This document shows positions 1-9,193 of a DNA stretch of 40,010 nt, piece by piece (positions within the stretch are counted from its first letter, which is position 1; each line of letters starts with the position of its first letter). This DNA is from Pasteurella testudinis DSM 23072 (lineage in GTDB: Bacteria > Pseudomonadota > Gammaproteobacteria > Enterobacterales > Pasteurellaceae). The position numbers and the translations under genes were made by a program. The notes under the pieces are model-generated. The model did no database searches. It saw only the letters and a list, made by a program, of their open reading frames with translations, and had not been told where the DNA came from. The stretch lies in the NCBI RefSeq assembly GCF_900176075.1, contig NZ_FWWV01000014.1, positions 1 through 40,010 on the forward strand, in the 5' to 3' direction.

Positions 1-218
1 GCGTATTCAATGGCGTTGAGCTTGTCTTGCAATGTATATTTTTGCGTAATATGCAACACGGCCAGACCATTTAAGCCGGAATGCCTGTATTGTAAAACCC
101 ATCGGCGGATACAGCTTTCCGGTGTTTGAAAAACGCGTGATGTGTTACTGATAGATTGGGGCTGTTGAAGGTAATATTCAACGACGTGTTGTTTAAATGC
201 TTGGGTATATTTAGTCAT
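1..218 (-). mobile_element. IS3-family (IS150-like) orfA transposase, N-terminal part, cut by window edge
   Basis: The minus strand reads an open frame from the ATG at 218 to the window edge, about 72 residues, starting MTKYTQAFKQHVVEYYLQ. It carries a helix-turn-helix pattern (residues about 20-45, SISNTSRVFQTPESCIRRW) typical of OrfA proteins of IS3/IS150-type elements, which bind the element's ends and are joined to OrfB by programmed frameshift. Only the start is inside the window, so completeness and the orfB half cannot be judged. The terminal inverted repeat lies directly upstream (247-274), which confirms that the element ends there. Confidence 0.75.
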
Positions 219-246
219 AAAAATCTGCACCTTAGTTCGTTGGTTT

Positions 247-274
247 TGGAGTCCAACTTTTGGGGTGCAGATCA
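247..274 (-). repeat. Terminal inverted repeat of the IS element
   Basis: Read on the minus strand this is TGATCTGCACCCCAAAAGTT followed by GGACTCCA, the TG...CACCCCAAAAGTTGGAC form of IS3/IS150-group ends. It sits 29 bp upstream of the orfA start. The other end and any target duplication lie outside the window. Confidence 0.65.
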
Positions 275-313
275 ACAAGCCTAACCGCACTTTTTTATCC
301 GCTCTCAAACAAG

Positions 314-337
314 AAGCCGCTTAACACTAAGCGGCTT
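314..337 (-). terminator. Hairpin downstream of the aldo/keto reductase
   Basis: Stem AAGCCGCTTA (314-323) pairs with TAAGCGGCTT (328-337) around an ACAC loop. It lies 19 bp past the stop of the minus-strand reductase gene. The tails are short and T-rich on both sides, so it may act in both directions. Confidence 0.6.
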
Positions 338-355
338 TCTAACTTATTAAAATTA

Positions 356-1243
356 TTAAGGAATATCATGTCCTTGTGAGGCTTTGTAAACTTCGATCCA
401 GTCCTGTTCGCTGAATTGAATCGAGAGGGCGTCGACCGCTCTTTGAATCCGGCGCAGTTCGCCGGAGCCGATTACCGGCGTGATTTTTGCCGGATGGCTG
501 AGCAGCCAGGCGTAAGCCAAGGTGTCGATATGGGTTTCGTTAAAGCGTTGCCCGATCTCCAACAGCGCTTTGCGCACCCGCACGCCGGCCGGATTGTCTT
601 TGTTGAACAGTTCGCCGCCGGCCAGTGGCGACCATGCCATCGGGCGCACGCGTTTTTCCATTAAATAGTCCAACGTCCCGTCGTCGAACGGTGCCAAATG
701 CAACGGCGACATTTCAATTTGGTTAGTGAGCAGCGGTTGATCGAGGTAGGATTGCAACATACTGAACTTCGACGGAGTATAGTTGGATACGCCGAAATAC
801 CGCACTTTGCCGCTATTGTGCAGATGTTCGAAGGCTTTGGCGACCTGTTCCGGATCAACGCAAGGCGACAGGCGGTGAATCAACAGCAAATCGAGATAGT
901 CGCACTGCATTTTGGCGATCGAGCGCTCCGCCGAAGCCACGATGTGTTCGTAGCTGTTGTCGTAGTAATGGCTGTCAATGGTCGGAAATTCCTGACTTGG
1001 GAACAAGATACCGCACTTGGTGATCAGCGTGATCTCTTGGCGCAAAGATGGTTTTAATTTCAGCGCTTGACCGAACGCTTCCTCATTGGTAAACGAGCCG
1101 TAACAGGCGGCGTGATCAAAAGTGCGGATCCCCAATTCGATAACCTGCTCGGTTAATTGCAACAGTTGCTGCGGCGTTAAATTCCACTGTTTTAAGCGCC
1201 AATAACCATGAACCAGACGATCCAATTGAAATGCGGTTTTCAT
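356..1243 (-). CDS. Aldo/keto reductase, YdhF-like
   Basis: The 295-residue product is a single-domain NADPH-dependent aldo/keto reductase (TIM barrel, cytoplasmic), close in length and pattern to E. coli YdhF, whose physiological substrate is unknown. The AKR catalytic tetrad is visible: D43 and Y48 (TFDHAACYG), K76 (LITKCG) and H123 (LLLIHRLSP). The C-terminal cofactor-binding stretch (PVIGSGELRRI) is also present. The start has an AGGGG ribosome site 6 bp upstream. It stands alone, 89 bp from recQ, with a hairpin behind it. Nothing links it to the inositol genes further along except that all are sugar or polyol oxidoreductases. Confidence 0.85.
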   Translation of the reverse strand: MKTAFQLDRLVHGYWRLKQWNLTPQQLLQLTEQVIELGIRTFDHAACYGSFTNEEAFGQALKLKPSLRQEITLITKCGILFPSQEFPTIDSHYYDNSYEHIVASAERSIAKMQCDYLDLLLIHRLSPCVDPEQVAKAFEHLHNSGKVRYFGVSNYTPSKFSMLQSYLDQPLLTNQIEMSPLHLAPFDDGTLDYLMEKRVRPMAWSPLAGGELFNKDNPAGVRVRKALLEIGQRFNETHIDTLAYAWLLSHPAKITPVIGSGELRRIQRAVDALSIQFSEQDWIEVYKASQGHDIP

Positions 1244-1332
1244 GTTTTACCCCTTATATTATAAATAAGAATCACGGCAGAAATCATAACGCAAAAGTGC
1301 GGTTTGGCTACAGCAAGATTACGATTATTTTA

Positions 1333-3174
1333 TCATTCTTGTCGGCTGTTGTTCAGATTGGTTTGGTGCTCTTTGATCAGCGCCATAAACGGTTGCGCAA
1401 AGCGATCCAACTTACGCAGCCCGACGCCGTTGATTTGCAGCATTTCATTATTGGAGGTCGGCATTAACTGCGCCATCTCCTGCAAGGTGGCGTCGTTGAA
1501 CACGATATACGGCGGAATGCTTTCTCGGTCGGCGATCTGTTTGCGCAGAAAACGCAGACGGGCGAATAGATCTTTGTCGTAATTTTTCAGGCCGGAACTT
1601 TGCGTACGCTGAATCACCGACATCGACAAGCGCGGCGTTGCCAGTGAAAGTGCGGTTTCGCCGCGTAAAATCGGACGGGCGGCTTCGGTCAGACGCAAAG
1701 CGGAAAATTGCATGATGTTCTGCTCGATGTAACCCAAATGAATCAGTTGGCGGATCACATTGGTCCAATACTCTTGGCTCTGCTCTTTGCCGATAGCAAA
1801 CACCGACAGTTTATCGTGGCCGTACTCTTTAATCCGTTGATTTTGCAAGCCGCGTAGCACCGCGATCACATAGTGCAAACCGAAATTCTGCCCGACACGG
1901 TAAATCACCGACATCACTTTCTGTGCGTCCAACAGCCCGTCGTAGGATTTGGGCGGATCCAGACAGATATCGCAGTTTTGGCACGGCGTATTGCGCTGTT
2001 CGCCGAAATAATTCAACAGCACCAAGCGGCGGCAAGTCTGCGCTTCGGCAAACGCCCCCATCGCCTGCAATTTATGCTGTTCGATTTGGCGTTGCTGATT
2101 TTTCGGTTTTTCCAATAAAATTTTATTCAGCCAAGCATAATCGGACGGATCGTACAGCAGCACCGCTTCCGCCGGCAAATGGTCACGCCCCGCACGTCCG
2201 GTTTCTTGGTAATAGGCTTCGATACTGCGCGGTAAGTCGAAGTGCAGCACAAAGCGCACGTTGGATTTATTGATCCCCATGCCGAACGCCACCGTCGCCA
2301 CCACCACTTGAATATTGTCGCGCTGAAATGCTAACTGGGTCGCTTCGCGCTGCTCGATGCTCATGCCGGCGTGGTAAGGCGCACAACTGACATTGCGCCG
2401 TTGCAGGCTTTCGCACAACTGTTCGGTTTTCTTGCGGCTGTTGCAATACACAATTCCGCTCTTGCCTTTTTGCGCCAGCACGAAACGGCACATCTGTTCC
2501 ACGCCTTTGTATTTTTCGACCAAGGTATAACGGATATTGGCACGATCAAAGCTGCCGATATATTGGTAGGGTTGGCTTAAATTGAGGTGTTGCAGAATGT
2601 CTTGTCGGGTCGCACTGTCGGCGGTGGCGGTCAGCGCCATCACCGGCACGTTGAAAAAGCTCTTTTTCAAACCGCCAAGTGCGGTATATTCCGGACGGAA
2701 ATCGTGTCCCCATTGCGAAATACAGTGCGCTTCGTCAATCGCAATAAAGCTGACCCGACATTGGCAGATAAATTGGAAAAACGCGGTGGTCATCACCTTT
2801 TCCGGCGAAATGTAGAGCAGTTTCAATGCGCCGCTGATCGCCTTGCTTTGCACTTGCTGTTGCTCGGCGAAAGATTGGGTCGAATTCAAATACGCCGCTT
2901 CCACACCATTGCTCAACAGTTGATCAACCTGATCTTTCATCAGCGAAATCAACGGCGAAATCACCAGCGTTAAGCCGTCGAAACACAGCGCCGGCACTTG
3001 GTAGCACAGCGATTTTCCGCTGCCGGTCGCCATCACGACTAAACTGTCCTGCCCGCTCAACACCGCTTCGATAACCGCCTGCTGCCCTTGGCGAAAGGCA
3101 TGGTAACCGAACACTTGTTGCAGAACATCAAGTGCGGTTTGCAGGGTCGGTAGTTTAGGCGAATCGGCAAGCAT
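1333..3174 (-). CDS. recQ: ATP-dependent DNA helicase RecQ
   Basis: This 613-residue protein is a 3'-5' superfamily 2 DNA helicase of the RecF recombination and repair pathway. Visible parts are: Walker A with GSGKS at 51-55; DEAH box at 147-150; helicase C-terminal motifs ([13 protein letters not shown] around 291-303; QETGRAGRD around 323-331); the RecQ zinc site C381, C398, C401, C404; a winged-helix region; and an HRDC domain at about 530-605. Length is normal for bacterial RecQ. Its ATG overlaps the TAA of cyaY by one base (TAATG), so the two are translationally coupled. Three uptake signals lie inside the gene. Confidence 0.97.
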   Translation of the reverse strand: MLADSPKLPTLQTALDVLQQVFGYHAFRQGQQAVIEAVLSGQDSLVVMATGSGKSLCYQVPALCFDGLTLVISPLISLMKDQVDQLLSNGVEAAYLNSTQSFAEQQQVQSKAISGALKLLYISPEKVMTTAFFQFICQCRVSFIAIDEAHCISQWGHDFRPEYTALGGLKKSFFNVPVMALTATADSATRQDILQHLNLSQPYQYIGSFDRANIRYTLVEKYKGVEQMCRFVLAQKGKSGIVYCNSRKKTEQLCESLQRRNVSCAPYHAGMSIEQREATQLAFQRDNIQVVVATVAFGMGINKSNVRFVLHFDLPRSIEAYYQETGRAGRDHLPAEAVLLYDPSDYAWLNKILLEKPKNQQRQIEQHKLQAMGAFAEAQTCRRLVLLNYFGEQRNTPCQNCDICLDPPKSYDGLLDAQKVMSVIYRVGQNFGLHYVIAVLRGLQNQRIKEYGHDKLSVFAIGKEQSQEYWTNVIRQLIHLGYIEQNIMQFSALRLTEAARPILRGETALSLATPRLSMSVIQRTQSSGLKNYDKDLFARLRFLRKQIADRESIPPYIVFNDATLQEMAQLMPTSNNEMLQINGVGLRKLDRFAQPFMALIKEHQTNLNNSRQE

Positions 3175-3485
3175 TAAGCAATGGTTACCGTTTCACCGTA
3201 ATACGCACTGAGCGCCGCGCTCAAGAGAGGGAAAAACGCCTGTTGATCGGCGGTGAGCCATTGTCCGTCACGGTATTTAAAGTGATAGCCGCCCAATTTG
3301 CTCGCCAGCCACAGCTCCAACAGCGGCTCTTGTTTGTTGATGACAATTTGCTGCCCGTTTTCAAAGGTGATGGAAAACACCGAGCCGTGCGTGTCGCAAT
3401 CGACATCAATCTCTTGCTCGTCAAGTTGCTCTTCGACATAAGACCAGGTTTGCTCAACCTGTCGATGAAATTCTGCTACGTTCAT
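3174..3485 (-). CDS. cyaY: Frataxin-like iron-binding protein CyaY
   Basis: The 103-residue product is the bacterial frataxin, an acidic cytosolic protein that binds IscS and iron and modulates Fe-S cluster assembly. The family pattern is clear: an acidic first helix ([19 protein letters not shown]), then a beta-sheet with [19 protein letters not shown] and the tryptophan-containing [12 protein letters not shown]. It is first in a two-gene unit with recQ and is divergent from lptM-lysA, which is the conserved gamma-proteobacterial arrangement of cyaY beside lptM and the lysine genes. Confidence 0.96.
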   Translation of the reverse strand: MNVAEFHRQVEQTWSYVEEQLDEQEIDVDCDTHGSVFSITFENGQQIVINKQEPLLELWLASKLGGYHFKYRDGQWLTADQQAFFPLLSAALSAYYGETVTIA

Positions 3486-3634
3486 AAATTTAGGGTCTGT
3501 TGTTCTTTACTGAAATGAGTGGTGACAAATTATAGTCAGTTTAACACAATAGTGATAGCACAAAGCGGCAATTAATGGTAAAAATAGCCGTTATCAATAG
3601 CAAAATTTTAACGAAAAACGGATAAGGAATCATT

Positions 3635-3760
3635 ATGAAAAAATGGCTGAACGGTTTGTTAGTCGCCGTCATGTTGCTGGGTTTGACCGCCTGCGGCGTG
3701 AAAGGACCGCTCTATTTTCCGCAAGAAACGCAACCGACCACCGACTCAACCTCAGAATAG
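3635..3760 (+). CDS. lptM: LPS-transport lipoprotein LptM (formerly YifL)
   Basis: A 41-residue lipoprotein. After the signal sequence the lipobox LTAC puts the lipidated cysteine at residue 20, followed by the family signature CGVKGPLYFP. LptM is an outer-membrane lipoprotein that helps LptDE reach its active disulphide form. A ribosome site AAGGA (3625-3629) precedes the ATG. The gene ends 18 bp before lysA, the usual neighbour in this family, so the two are probably co-transcribed. Confidence 0.9.
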   Translation: MKKWLNGLLVAVMLLGLTACGVKGPLYFPQETQPTTDSTSE

Positions 3761-3778
3761 AATATTTCGGATAACCGC

Positions 3779-5029
3779 ATGGATTTTTTTCAATATCAAC
3801 AAAACCGCCTGATGGCGGAAAATGTCGCCGTCGCCCAGATCGCCGCCCAGTTCGGCACGCCGCTGTACATCTACTCCAGAGCCACGCTGGAACGCCACTG
3901 GCACGCCTTTGATTCCGCTTTCGGCGAACACCCGCACTTGATTTGTTATGCGGTGAAGGCCAATCCGAATATTGCGATTTTAAACGTGATGGCACAGCTC
4001 GGTTCGGGTTTTGATATTGTGTCGCAGGGCGAATTGGAACGGGTGCTGGCGGCCGGCGGCGAGGCGGCGAAAGTGGTTTTTTCCGGCGTGGCGAAAACCG
4101 AGCAGGAAATCGCCAGAGCACTAGAAGTCGGGATTCGCTGCTTTAATGTCGAGTCCGTTTCCGAGCTGCAACGGATTAACCGCGTGGCGGCAAGCGTTGG
4201 CAAAATCGCGCCGATTTCGCTGCGGGTCAATCCGGACGTGGACGCCAAAACCCACCCGTATATCTCCACCGGCTTAAAAGAGAATAAATTCGGCATCAGC
4301 GTCGATCAAGCCCGTGAGGTTTACCGCTTGGCGCAATCCCTCGCCAATATCAAAATCAGCGGCATGGATTGCCATATCGGCTCGCAATTGACCGAACTGC
4401 AACCGTTTTTAGACGCTACCGACCGTTTATTGGTGCTGATGCGGCAACTTAACGAAGACGGCATCGAACTGCACCACCTTGATTTGGGCGGCGGCTTGGG
4501 CGTACCGTATCACGGCGAACAACCGCCGCACCCGAGCGAATACACCACCGCACTTTTAGCCAAATTAAGCGCCTATCCGCAACTGGAAATTATCCTTGAA
4601 CCGGGCCGTGCCATCAGCGCCAACGCCGGAATTTTGGTCAGCAAAGTGGAATATCTGAAAAGCAACGAATCCCGCAATTTCGCCATTGTCGATGCCGGCA
4701 TGAACGATATGATCCGTCCGGCATTGTATCAAGCCTATATGGAGATTGTCGAAGTTGACCGCACTTTAGATCGGCAAAGTGCGGTTTACGACATCGTCGG
4801 CCCGATTTGCGAAACCGCCGATTTTCTCGGTAAACAAAGGCAACTGCGCATCGCCGAAGGCGACCTGATCGCACAACGCTCCGCCGGTGCTTATGGCGCC
4901 AGCATGTCCTCCAACTACAACTCCCGCCCGCGTACGGCAGAAGTGATGGTCGACGGCGATCAAGCCCACCTGATCAAACGCCGCGAAAGCTATGCGGATT
5001 TATGGCGGGATGAAGAGTTGCTACCTTAA
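3779..5029 (+). CDS. lysA: Diaminopimelate decarboxylase
   Basis: A 416-residue PLP enzyme (fold type III, alanine-racemase-like barrel plus beta domain) that decarboxylates meso-diaminopimelate to L-lysine, the last step of lysine synthesis. The PLP lysine is K60 in CYAVKANPN. Other family motifs are HIGSQL, LDLGGGLGVPY (phosphate loop), EPGRA and the GPICETADFLG cysteine segment, which contributes the second active site of the dimer. It follows lptM closely. Two uptake signals in inverted orientation (4758-4766 and 4777-4785) sit in its coding sequence. Confidence 0.97.
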   Translation: MDFFQYQQNRLMAENVAVAQIAAQFGTPLYIYSRATLERHWHAFDSAFGEHPHLICYAVKANPNIAILNVMAQLGSGFDIVSQGELERVLAAGGEAAKVVFSGVAKTEQEIARALEVGIRCFNVESVSELQRINRVAASVGKIAPISLRVNPDVDAKTHPYISTGLKENKFGISVDQAREVYRLAQSLANIKISGMDCHIGSQLTELQPFLDATDRLLVLMRQLNEDGIELHHLDLGGGLGVPYHGEQPPHPSEYTTALLAKLSAYPQLEIILEPGRAISANAGILVSKVEYLKSNESRNFAIVDAGMNDMIRPALYQAYMEIVEVDRTLDRQSAVYDIVGPICETADFLGKQRQLRIAEGDLIAQRSAGAYGASMSSNYNSRPRTAEVMVDGDQAHLIKRRESYADLWRDEELLP

Positions 5030-5042
5030 CCGTTTTGCGAAT

Positions 5043-5064
5043 AACGCCGCTCTTGAGTGGCGTT
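5043..5064 (+). terminator. Probable lysA terminator hairpin
   Basis: AACGCCGCT (5043-5051) pairs with AGTGGCGTT (5056-5064), with one G-T pair, 13 bp after the lysA stop. The T-run behind it is weak (CCTTATTT), so termination strength is uncertain. Confidence 0.45.
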
Positions 5065-5208
5065 GGCCTTATTTAAGCCGTCGCCTGATCAACAAAACCC
5101 GCTTAAGAAAATGAAATTAAATTTATTCAATTTATTAAATTGTAAAAACTATAATTAATTTCAAAAGACCTTATAATATTTATACTTTTTCTTCCAGAGA
5201 TAAATGAA

Positions 5209-6036
5209 ATGAATAAATCATTAGAACTTGAACAATTAGAAAGTCAAATTCGGGATCGTTATGACAGCCTGAGTAAACGCTTGAAGCAAGTCGCCAAATA
5301 CATTCTGGATAACTCGAACAGCATTGTTTTTGACACGGTTGCGGTGATTGCCGAACGTGCGGACGTGCCGCCTTCGACCTTAATTCGTTTTGCCAATGCG
5401 TTCGGCTACAGCGGATTCAACGAAATGAAACAGATATTTCGTGAAAATTTAATGGAAGAAACGGTCAACTACAGCGAAAGAGCGGTTCTGTTTGATCAGA
5501 TCGACCCCGATAACGCAACCCAAGGCGCGCCAAACGAGATTTTAAGCGTGTTTGCCCAAGCCAACCATCAAGCGCTGTTGCAGCTCAGTGCCCAAATCAG
5601 CCGTGAACAGTTGGAAAGAGCGGTCGATATTTTGGACGGCGCAAATAATATTTTTATTATCGGGTTAAAACGTTCGTTTAGTGTCGCCAGTTATTTAAAT
5701 TACGCCTTGCACCACCTGAATTGCCATTCGTATATTATCGACGGTTTGGGCGGAATGTTTGAGGAGCAGCTTAATTTAATCAAGCCCGGCGATGTAGTGG
5801 TGGCAATCAGTTTTTCGCCTTATGCCAAAGAGACGTTGAATATTATGAATGCGGCGGCGAAAAACGGGGTCAAACAAATTGCGATTACCGACAGCCAAAT
5901 CAGCCCGCTCATCAGTTTCAGTGACGAGGCGTTTATTGTGAAAGAGGCACAAGTCAGCGGTTTCCGTTCGCAATGTGCGACTATGACATTGGTGCAGACA
6001 CTGGCGATTTCATTGGCGTTTAAACGTAAAGAGTAG
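5209..6036 (+). CDS. RpiR-family transcriptional regulator with SIS domain, candidate inositol regulator IolR
   Basis: A 275-residue regulator of the RpiR/HexR/MurR type. An N-terminal helix-turn-helix (about residues 40-80, DTVAVIAERADVPPSTLIRF) is followed by a sugar-phosphate-binding SIS domain (about 130-260, IIGLKRSFSVASYLNYAL and VAISFSPYAKET). In enterobacteria and alpha-proteobacteria, IolR repressors of inositol catabolism belong to this family. The palindrome shared by the iol promoters in this window is the kind such dimers bind, and no other RpiR protein is present here. It lies beside melB but on the opposite strand; mel genes normally use MelR, also present. Assignment to iol is inference. 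A TATAAT (5172-5177) lies upstream. Confidence 0.75.
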   Translation: MNKSLELEQLESQIRDRYDSLSKRLKQVAKYILDNSNSIVFDTVAVIAERADVPPSTLIRFANAFGYSGFNEMKQIFRENLMEETVNYSERAVLFDQIDPDNATQGAPNEILSVFAQANHQALLQLSAQISREQLERAVDILDGANNIFIIGLKRSFSVASYLNYALHHLNCHSYIIDGLGGMFEEQLNLIKPGDVVVAISFSPYAKETLNIMNAAAKNGVKQIAITDSQISPLISFSDEAFIVKEAQVSGFRSQCATMTLVQTLAISLAFKRKE

Positions 6037-6103
6037 AAAGTAAAGAATAGCCGAATTTATTTTTATCATCGGTGTAAAGTGCGGTCACCATCTTGATAAC
6101 GAT

Positions 6104-6132
6104 AAAACCTGTAGTTTTTCGCTACAGGTTTT
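6104..6132 (+). terminator. Rho-independent terminator between rpiR and melB
   Basis: Stem AAAACCTGTAG (6104-6114) with CTACAGGTTTT (6122-6132), followed by further T residues on the plus strand; the minus strand also ends in T after the stem. It sits between two convergent genes, so it probably serves both. Confidence 0.85.
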
Positions 6133-6151
6133 TTACTTTTAATATTATCAG

Positions 6152-7525
6152 CTAGTCGGCGACACGGTATTTATCCAATAATCGGATATTCACTTTCGCC
6201 AATAGATCGCCGTGTAGTTTGTAATAACGGAAATACACATATAGTTTAATCAGATAGAAGAAAATCGGTAATGCGATCATAATCATTTCCATCCAAAAAA
6301 TCGTTTCCGCCGTTTGGGTGGCATTCGGTACATAGTGAATGGCAGTTAACAGGATACCGATCAAGAAAGCGGACACGGCTGAACCGGCTTTGACCACCAT
6401 CGTTTGCACCGCATAGGCGATACTTTCGGAGCGGATCCCCAGTTTGTATTCGCCGTAATCCACAGTATCAGCCACCATAATCACTTGCAGTGTCCAAAAT
6501 AAGGCGCTGCCGATTTGCATAAAGATACCAGCGGTCACAATCAAAAACAGATTACCGTGACTGAAAATACCGGTGTAGGCCAAAATGGCACAGCTTAGCA
6601 TGGAGAATAGGGAAATGCTCGCCCATAACGTTTTACGAGAAAAGAGTTTCGCCAAACGGGCAAATAAAATAATGACGGTCAGGTTGGCGATACCGGCATA
6701 GGACATATAATATGGGAAAAGTTCTTTATCGCCGACGACATAAGTAAAATAGTACACCGCAAAACCGGAAATAATATTACCGGCAATGTTATAGCACAGC
6801 GCCATTACCAACAAGCTGGAAAGTTGGTCGTTTTTCGGAATCAGCGATACCAATGTTTTTAAGGGGATTTTCTTGGCCGGTTGCCCCGCATCTTGCAAAT
6901 GATCCGATGAATATTTTTCTTTGACATTGGCGAGGGTGATGATGGTTGAAACCACAAAAAATGCGATGATGACTAAGGTGAACATGCGAAAGCCATAACC
7001 TTTGTCTGCGCCGCCGACATAATCGACAAACGGCATACACACCCCGGCAGTGACAAAACCGGCAAGGCTGGCAAAAAAGCGCGGATAAGGCACTAACTCT
7101 TCACGTTCGCGCTGTTCCAGCGTTAAGGTTGGGGTCAGTGACCAAAACGGAATATCCATGAGGGTATAAGTCATTCCCCAAAGAATATAAGTCACCGCGA
7201 TGTAAGCGATTTGTGCCGTGCCGCTAAAAAAATCCGCACAAAAGAGAGCGAAGAGGGCAAGGGAGTTGACAATCGTGCCGATCAAAATCCAAGGTTTGAA
7301 TTTTCCCCAACGGGAGCGGGTGTTATTGACAATCCAGCCCATAATCGGGTCATTTAATGCGTCCCAAACCCGCGCCACCATAAAGATAGTACCGACAATT
7401 GCCGCGCTGACACCCAGCACATCGGTGTAGTAATACATTAAATACATATACACGATGCCGATCGCAAAATCTTTACCATAAGCACCGAGTCCGAAGCTGA
7501 TTTTGGTTTTCATTGATAAGCTCAT
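6152..7525 (-). CDS. melB: Melibiose:cation symporter MelB (GPH family)
   Basis: A 457-residue, roughly 12-helix inner-membrane carrier of the glycoside-pentoside-hexuronide family that imports melibiose and other alpha-galactosides with Na+, Li+ or H+. The protein follows E. coli MelB closely from the N-terminus ([20 protein letters not shown]) through [14 protein letters not shown], which holds the cation-site aspartates, [14 protein letters not shown], and [18 protein letters not shown]. It lies 59 bp after melA on the same strand, so melA-melB form an operon as in enterobacteria. The C-terminus is slightly shorter than in E. coli. Confidence 0.93.
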   Translation of the reverse strand: MSLSMKTKISFGLGAYGKDFAIGIVYMYLMYYYTDVLGVSAAIVGTIFMVARVWDALNDPIMGWIVNNTRSRWGKFKPWILIGTIVNSLALFALFCADFFSGTAQIAYIAVTYILWGMTYTLMDIPFWSLTPTLTLEQREREELVPYPRFFASLAGFVTAGVCMPFVDYVGGADKGYGFRMFTLVIIAFFVVSTIITLANVKEKYSSDHLQDAGQPAKKIPLKTLVSLIPKNDQLSSLLVMALCYNIAGNIISGFAVYYFTYVVGDKELFPYYMSYAGIANLTVIILFARLAKLFSRKTLWASISLFSMLSCAILAYTGIFSHGNLFLIVTAGIFMQIGSALFWTLQVIMVADTVDYGEYKLGIRSESIAYAVQTMVVKAGSAVSAFLIGILLTAIHYVPNATQTAETIFWMEMIMIALPIFFYLIKLYVYFRYYKLHGDLLAKVNIRLLDKYRVAD

Positions 7526-7584
7526 AACACGTCCTTTTTATTTTATGAAATACCGGATTACCGGTATTTCTGATTAATACGGGG

Positions 7585-8940
7585 TTATTCACCGTAGATC
7601 CACTGCGGCATCCAGTCTTTATGCGCGGCCAATAGCTCGTCAACCAAACTGTAAATCTCCTCCAATCCTAATGCGGCGCCGGTGTGCGGATCGAGCATGG
7701 CGGCGTGATAAATACGCTCGCGATTTTCCGTTAAAATCGCTTCGGTGGTGAGGCGCTGTACATTAATGTTGGTTTGCATTAACGCCGCCAAATGGTTAGG
7801 CAAGGCACCGACTTTTGTCGGCTGAATGCCGTTGGCGTCAACCAGACAGGCGACCTCAACGCAGCAACCTTGCGGCAAATTATCAATAAGTGCGGTATTT
7901 TGCACATTGCCGTAAATCACGCTCGGCGCGCCCGTCCAGATGGAATTGATAATCGTGCTGGCATATTCTCTGGATTCCGGCATCTGAATGCTGTCGGCTT
8001 GCTTGTATTTTTCCAGATCACTTTTCCAAGCGGCAATCTGCTCCACGCAGCGCTTCGGATATTCGTCCAACGGTACTTTGTAGCGTTCGATCAAATCAGG
8101 GCGGTTAGGCTTAATGAAATACGGGGTGTATTCGGCAAAGTGTTCGGAAGATTCGGTGACAAAATAGCCCAGCTTTTTCAACATTTCGTAACGCACCAGA
8201 TTATTACAGCGCGGATTGTTATCCATGCGAGGTTTTGGTGCCTGTCCGGTTGCAAACGCTTTTAACAGATCGGGATAAATACTGGCGTAACTGCCGTCCG
8301 ATAAGCGTTTTTCCAGATTTAAGTAAAATGCCATATGGTTGATACCGGCGCAGGTGTAGCGCAAATCGTCCGGATTCAGATCCAAATCGTGAGCCAACTC
8401 CTCAGCGGTTCCCTGCACCGAATGGCAAAGCCCGACCTGCTTGATGTGCGGATATTTTTCATACATCGCCCAAGTGTTCATTGCCATCGGATTGACATAA
8501 TTCAACATCGTCGCATTCGGACAAACTTCGGTCATATCGTCACAAATTTGCCATAAGTGCGGTATGGTGCGCAAAGCCCGCATAATGCCGCCGACACCGA
8601 GCGTATCGGCAATGGTTTGTTCAAGACCGTATTTTTTGCAAATCTCAAAGTCGGTGACGGTGCAAGGTTCATAGCCGCCGATTTGAAAAGCCACCACCAC
8701 GAAATCCGCTCCGCGCAAGGCCTCTTTTTGATTGGTGTAACATTCGATACTGCCGTTTGCACCGGCGGAACGCATCAGTTTGTCGATCACCAAATGGGAT
8801 TCCTGCAACCGTGTTTGATCGATATCCATCAGTGCGATTTTCGCCTGTTTCAATGCCGGTTTATGGAAAACATCGCTCAGAATATTTTTCACAAAAATTG
8901 TCGAACCGGCGCCGATAAAGGTAATTTTAGGTGCATTCAT
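7585..8940 (-). CDS. melA: Alpha-galactosidase MelA (GH4)
   Basis: A 451-residue cytoplasmic glycoside hydrolase family 4 enzyme, the same length as E. coli MelA. GH4 enzymes use NAD+ and a divalent metal in an oxidation-elimination mechanism. The NAD fold starts at FIGAGS (residues 9-13). Metal-binding residues are C172 (GLCHSVQG) and H202 (GINHMAFYL); NYVNPMAMNTW and SSEHFAEYTP are further conserved blocks. It cleaves melibiose into galactose and glucose. The ribosome site AGGAG lies upstream of the ATG. Its promoter faces melR across a 253-bp gap, the classic melR/melAB arrangement. Confidence 0.95.
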   Translation of the reverse strand: MNAPKITFIGAGSTIFVKNILSDVFHKPALKQAKIALMDIDQTRLQESHLVIDKLMRSAGANGSIECYTNQKEALRGADFVVVAFQIGGYEPCTVTDFEICKKYGLEQTIADTLGVGGIMRALRTIPHLWQICDDMTEVCPNATMLNYVNPMAMNTWAMYEKYPHIKQVGLCHSVQGTAEELAHDLDLNPDDLRYTCAGINHMAFYLNLEKRLSDGSYASIYPDLLKAFATGQAPKPRMDNNPRCNNLVRYEMLKKLGYFVTESSEHFAEYTPYFIKPNRPDLIERYKVPLDEYPKRCVEQIAAWKSDLEKYKQADSIQMPESREYASTIINSIWTGAPSVIYGNVQNTALIDNLPQGCCVEVACLVDANGIQPTKVGALPNHLAALMQTNINVQRLTTEAILTENRERIYHAAMLDPHTGAALGLEEIYSLVDELLAAHKDWMPQWIYGE

Positions 8941-9193
8941 ACTCTTGTTACTCCTGTTTATGATGATTAATTATGTGATTTAAATGCAAAAATTTAAATT
9001 GTGGTTTCATCATGGCATGCACGCCAAAAGAAGTCGCTTCGAATTATCGGATAAAATTCCTGAAAGCTCATTTTTATTGATCATCATGACATAATCTGAA
9101 GTTTCAGGATTATTTAGCGGAAAAATACTATTTTACACCTGATAAAAATGCTAGCCTTAATCGCAATGAAGAGGGATTTTGGAGTGATAACCA
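8941..9193. promoter_or_regulatory. Divergent melA/melR control region with possible MelR sites
   Basis: This gap lies between two divergent genes and must hold both promoters. An 8-bp inverted repeat, TCCTGAAA (9058-9065) and TTTCAGGA (9102-9109), spans it. The right half overlaps a small dyad CTGAA-GT-TTCAG (9096-9107). Enterobacterial melAB is activated by MelR and CRP from several sites here, so these repeats are candidates, but I cannot match them to the known MelR consensus. No clear full CRP site was seen; TGTGAT near 8974 is only a half-site. Confidence 0.4.

Noticed and set aside
5112-5129. TGAAATTAAATTTATTCA as a further iol operator before the RpiR gene
   Set aside because: The half-site spacing is not 6-4-6 and the region is AT-rich; kept only as a weak possibility.
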